Made by a program: the position numbers and the translations under genes
Shown here: positions 61,005 through 64,000 of the stretch, one piece after another
How the letters are laid out: every line of letters starts with the position of its first letter
How positions within the stretch are numbered: position 1 is the first letter of the stretch
Notes under the pieces: model-generated
Told to the model about the DNA's origin: nothing
What the model saw: the letters and a program-made list of their open reading frames with translations, nothing else
Databases searched by the model: none
From: Ridgeia piscesae
Lineage: Eukaryota; Annelida; Polychaeta; Sabellida; Siboglinidae
Length of the DNA: 64,000 bases
Assembly (NCBI GenBank): GCA_025642075.2
Contig: JAODUO010000961.1
Span: 165,001-229,000 of the forward strand
Direction: 5' to 3'

Positions 61005-61198
61005 GACCGGCGGCGGCAGGGAGCGGCAACAGAAAACGGCGACGGCAGCGGCAGCATGCAAGCGAGGGCGGCGGCACAAGCGGCGCGGCGGCAACAAGGC
61101 AGGCAGCGCAAGCGGCAACGGCGTGCAGGCTGAGCGGTACGGCGGCGGCAGGCGCGCGTCAGCGCGGCGGCGCGGCAATCGGCGCAAGTGGAAGCAGT
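61005..61198. repeat. CGG/GCA-rich degenerate trinucleotide block
   Basis: GC-rich island of GGCGGC, GGCAAC and GCGGCA-type triplets in otherwise AT-rich DNA. It gives Arg/Ala-rich frames on both strands. I treat it as a simple-sequence block. Confidence 0.7.
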
Positions 61199-61479
61199 AA
61201 TTGTAAAAACATTTTAGTAATCATGATAACTAACGTGTAGTTTCAGTGACGCTGTAATAGATTTGCCATCAAAAATCTAACTTTCAACAAAGTTACAACT
61301 TTATAAATGTGTAAATGGATAAGAACATATTTCATGGAACCGTATTATGACAAATTTGTATTTTGTTTATTAAGTGTTTTCTGGTCTGCTATTAATCCTT
61401 GTCTTTCAGCGTCTAGTATGATTGTCGTATGACAATTTGGTCAGCAAAATTGACAGTAATATTTATACTTAAAAGTACA

Positions 61480-61985
61480 CATTATAGGCCTCTTTCTGTA
61501 CACACAACCATATTAAAATTACTACAGAAAATTAGCATTACCCAGTTATCTTCCTACTATAATAAAACTAATATTTTGTTCGATAACCGATATGGTTTTA
61601 CTGTACTGCACTGAATATGCTGTGCTTGAATTAGTAGACATAATTATAAATCATATGGACACAATTAAGTGCCAATTAATACATTTCTTAACTTATCAAT
61701 GGTCTTTGATACCATTGATCATAATATTTTATTACATAAATTAAGGTTCTATGGCCTCGACGACTCGCCTTTTCTTTTATTTGATAGTTACATAAACAAC
61801 CAACGACAGTATGTTGAAATTTATGAAATGCAATCAGACCTTCAAATTAAAATTCCACAGGGATACATTTAAGGACTGTTATTGTTTATTATTTATATTA
61901 ATGGTTACCCGTAACTCAGTAACATTTGCTTATTTATCATGTACGCAGATGATACAACAAAGGATTCTGTAGCTTCACATAGATA
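61480..61985 (+). mobile_element. LINE reverse transcriptase relic
   Basis: Frames joined over stops read YRPLSVHTTILKLLQKI, LFDNRYGFT, FLNLSMVFDTIDHNILLHKL (motif A), YINNQRQYVEI, then MYADDTTK (motif C). Truncated at both ends and AT-drifted, so an old copy. Confidence 0.78.
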
Positions 61986-62877
61986 AAAACACACACCATT
62001 ATTATGCCACAACCAAACGTCATGTTTTAATAATATTATATGTTTTAATAATATTATCGTCATAAACGGTATATTGTGTAGTCAATGGCCTGAAGTAAAC
62101 ATGGAATACTAATATGACACTCAAAGCTCATTAATAAAATTCAGTTGTAAGTCATAGCATATACAGGATGTTTGAAAAAGCTTGCCTTGATTTGATTTAC
62201 AAAGTCAAAATATGCCATTTCTTTAGATTTAGATCTACCTGGTACATGTAATAGTCAAGAATGTATACAACAAATGACACATCTAACAACATTAATATAC
62301 TGCCATCATTGCGTTTGCTTTTAATCTTGGATAGACAATCTAAGATTCCTAACAAGAACACGTTGTTGCAACTGGTTTCAGTCAGAGCGTGTGGCATCAA
62401 TGCTGGACTGGGTCAGCCTCTGGTTGTTAAAGGCATTGAACAGTCCATCCTTCCGACGAACTTAGCTGTGTGAGCTGCTTCTTCTGCAACATGTATTGAA
62501 CACAAATATTAATTCAATTCAATATTATTTATTCAAATAACATTCAACAAACATTACAATTTAAGACCATGTCAACATGTTGTACATATTATGTTGTTTG
62601 AAGGGAATACACAACAATGTGAAAACTTGTATTAGTATGTATCCCCAAACACAATTATTGTGGTCACAACCATAATAATAAATCATTAGATATATAAATA
62701 TTGCACACATCCTAAATGCTTAAATGAATACGAAAGAAAAAAACAATATAAACATAATTAGTTATACACGAATATTAATCCTGCCATATAAATAATAATA
62801 TATCCTGTTATATAACAAAACGTTATTGACTTCATGCAGAAATTACATTATATTTCAACTCTATTAGTATATAGCTA
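61986..62877. other. no gene recognised
   Basis: AT-rich sequence. A minus-strand stretch at about 62400-62480 reads FNAFNNQRLTQSSIDATRSD before a stop; it may be a relic of a repeated protein family, but I cannot place it. Confidence 0.4.
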
Positions 62878-63285
62878 TGCCGCGAGTCGAAATGATAACG
62901 CGGTGGTGGTAATAATTACAAGATTTAGCCAAGTTTAAACCACATTGCCATACGAGAGTGAATTCCACATAGCAAGTGGTCAAGGAAGCCTTTGGCATAT
63001 TGAGAATCCAACCAATATTATCTACGTATATTCCGCCCTTCGTAGTTATTTGTAGATGTTTTTAAACATGGCACACTCCCCATGGCATAGGCATAGGGTC
63101 CATTACGCAACGGGGGCCAGTGAGTATTTCGTGTAATATAAGTAGTTTTTGAAAATGTATGTTCACAAACCTCATTTTATATCTTTGTCAATCAGATTGT
63201 TTGTGTAGATGCCAAATGAACCTGTTTAACGATATCCTTAAGTGTTCGACTCGCGAGCATATTCGACTGGCGTTTCATTGACTAT
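62878..63285. repeat. dispersed repeat, copy 2 (minisatellite not expanded)
   Basis: Matches 42948-43430 plus the flank beyond the minisatellite. Where copy 1 has about 18 units of the 17-mer, this copy has only about one and a half (GTTCGACTCGCGAGCATATT). Confidence 0.82.
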
Positions 63286-64000
63286 ACGGTTGGCCATTGT
63301 TCTCATGTTTTCACAGGGGAAAGTGTCGATTACTTTATTTTGACATACACATTTCTTTAATAGATCCAATATTTACCTTCTCTCTCTAACCGGGAAGCGG
63401 TGGAAAACCATTTCCGGACATTTTGTGCGACTGTTGTTGCAGTTGGGCGCAGCACAACATTGGCCATTCACATCCAACGTCGAGCAGACGCCATCGTCTG
63501 TAACACGCTTAAAACTAGATGGCGCTGTAGCGCTTAAATTTTTCCGGCGTTAGAAGTTACGATTGATGTTTCTGCGCATGCGCGATATATGTAAAATCAT
63601 CAATATGCAGCGAAAATACAAAGCATTTATGGTATAAATATTACGGGTTGTTCGTAAGGATGTATATAACCTCTCAGCAAAGTTATTTGTCGCAAATTAA
63701 CACGTGGCAAACAAGTTTTGAGGCATATTTTGATAGCAAGCGTAAATCACGCGACTCTATTGCGCCATAATCCGTGACAGTGATTTATAAAAAATGTAAT
63801 ATTTTATTGCATTGAACGACATTTTAAGAAACTCTTCACAGTAATCATCACAGGAAAGTTAACGAATAGCTCGTGGCAGTTGTACCGAAAATGCGTTGTT
63901 GTTTCGCTGGACAATGATGATTTTACATTTATTGCGCATGCGCAGAAACATCAACCGGAACGTTTTTAACGACCTGAAAAATGTAAGCGCGACAGCGCTA
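63286..64000. other. no gene recognised
   Basis: Mixed-composition sequence. TGCGCATGCGC-type palindromic motifs occur near 63575 and 63940. No exon supported. Confidence 0.45.

Noticed and set aside
61005..61198. Arg/Gly-rich protein gene
   Set aside because: Both strands are open because the block is made of CGG/GCA triplets; no splice or start evidence.

Overview
This is a repeat-rich piece of animal nuclear genome, most likely from a marine invertebrate (a lophotrochozoan or an invertebrate deuterostome; the sequence does not decide). The grounds are spliced exons with GT/AG borders and symmetric phase-1 introns, extracellular modules (EGF, kringle, chitin-binding, PAN/apple), many LINE fragments, a Penelope-like element, a tRNA-derived SINE, DNA transposons and long microsatellites. 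No prokaryotic gene layout is seen. Most long open frames in the window are microsatellite artefacts.

The host content is almost all on the minus strand, so it reads from right to left. Fifteen short exons fit one modular gene for a secreted or membrane-anchored mosaic protein. In transcript order they are: kringle C (52.4/51.1 kb), five EGF-like modules (36.4, 34.0, 32.1, 31.7, 28.4 kb), kringle A (26.2/20.7 kb), kringle B (19.6/18.6 kb), four EGF-like modules (18.0, 17.8, 16.2, 14.2 kb) and a type-2 chitin-binding module (13.8 kb). Every EGF and chitin-binding exon is phase 1-1, and every kringle is split by a phase-0 intron. I found neither the first nor the last exon. A PAN/apple-like exon lies further upstream (60.8 kb) and ends in a stop. 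An isolated exon of an SLC23-type (nucleobase/ascorbate) transporter lies at 2.3 kb on the same strand.

Layout. 0-3.5 kb: microsatellites, the SLC23 exon, a LINE 3' end. 3.58-13.56 kb: one DNA transposon of about 10 kb flanked by TTAA, built as a giant palindrome with arms of about 4 kb. It sits just inside the intron that follows the chitin-binding exon. 13.6-36.5 kb: most of the mosaic gene, with introns loaded with foldbacks, LINEs and AT tracts; around 31-37 kb the EGF exon plus its intron has been duplicated several times. 37.6-39.5 kb: a hAT-like element with a clean 8-bp duplication. 41-50.6 kb: nested LINEs, a 17-bp minisatellite, a broken PIN-nuclease-like gene and a long CR1-type LINE. 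51-52.4 kb: kringle C. 54-59 kb: a SINE and a LINE with endonuclease and reverse transcriptase. 60-64 kb: the PAN exon, a CGG-rich block and repeats.

The domains suggest an extracellular adhesion, protease-like or immune-recognition protein binding chitin or matrix glycans. That role is inferred from domain families only.
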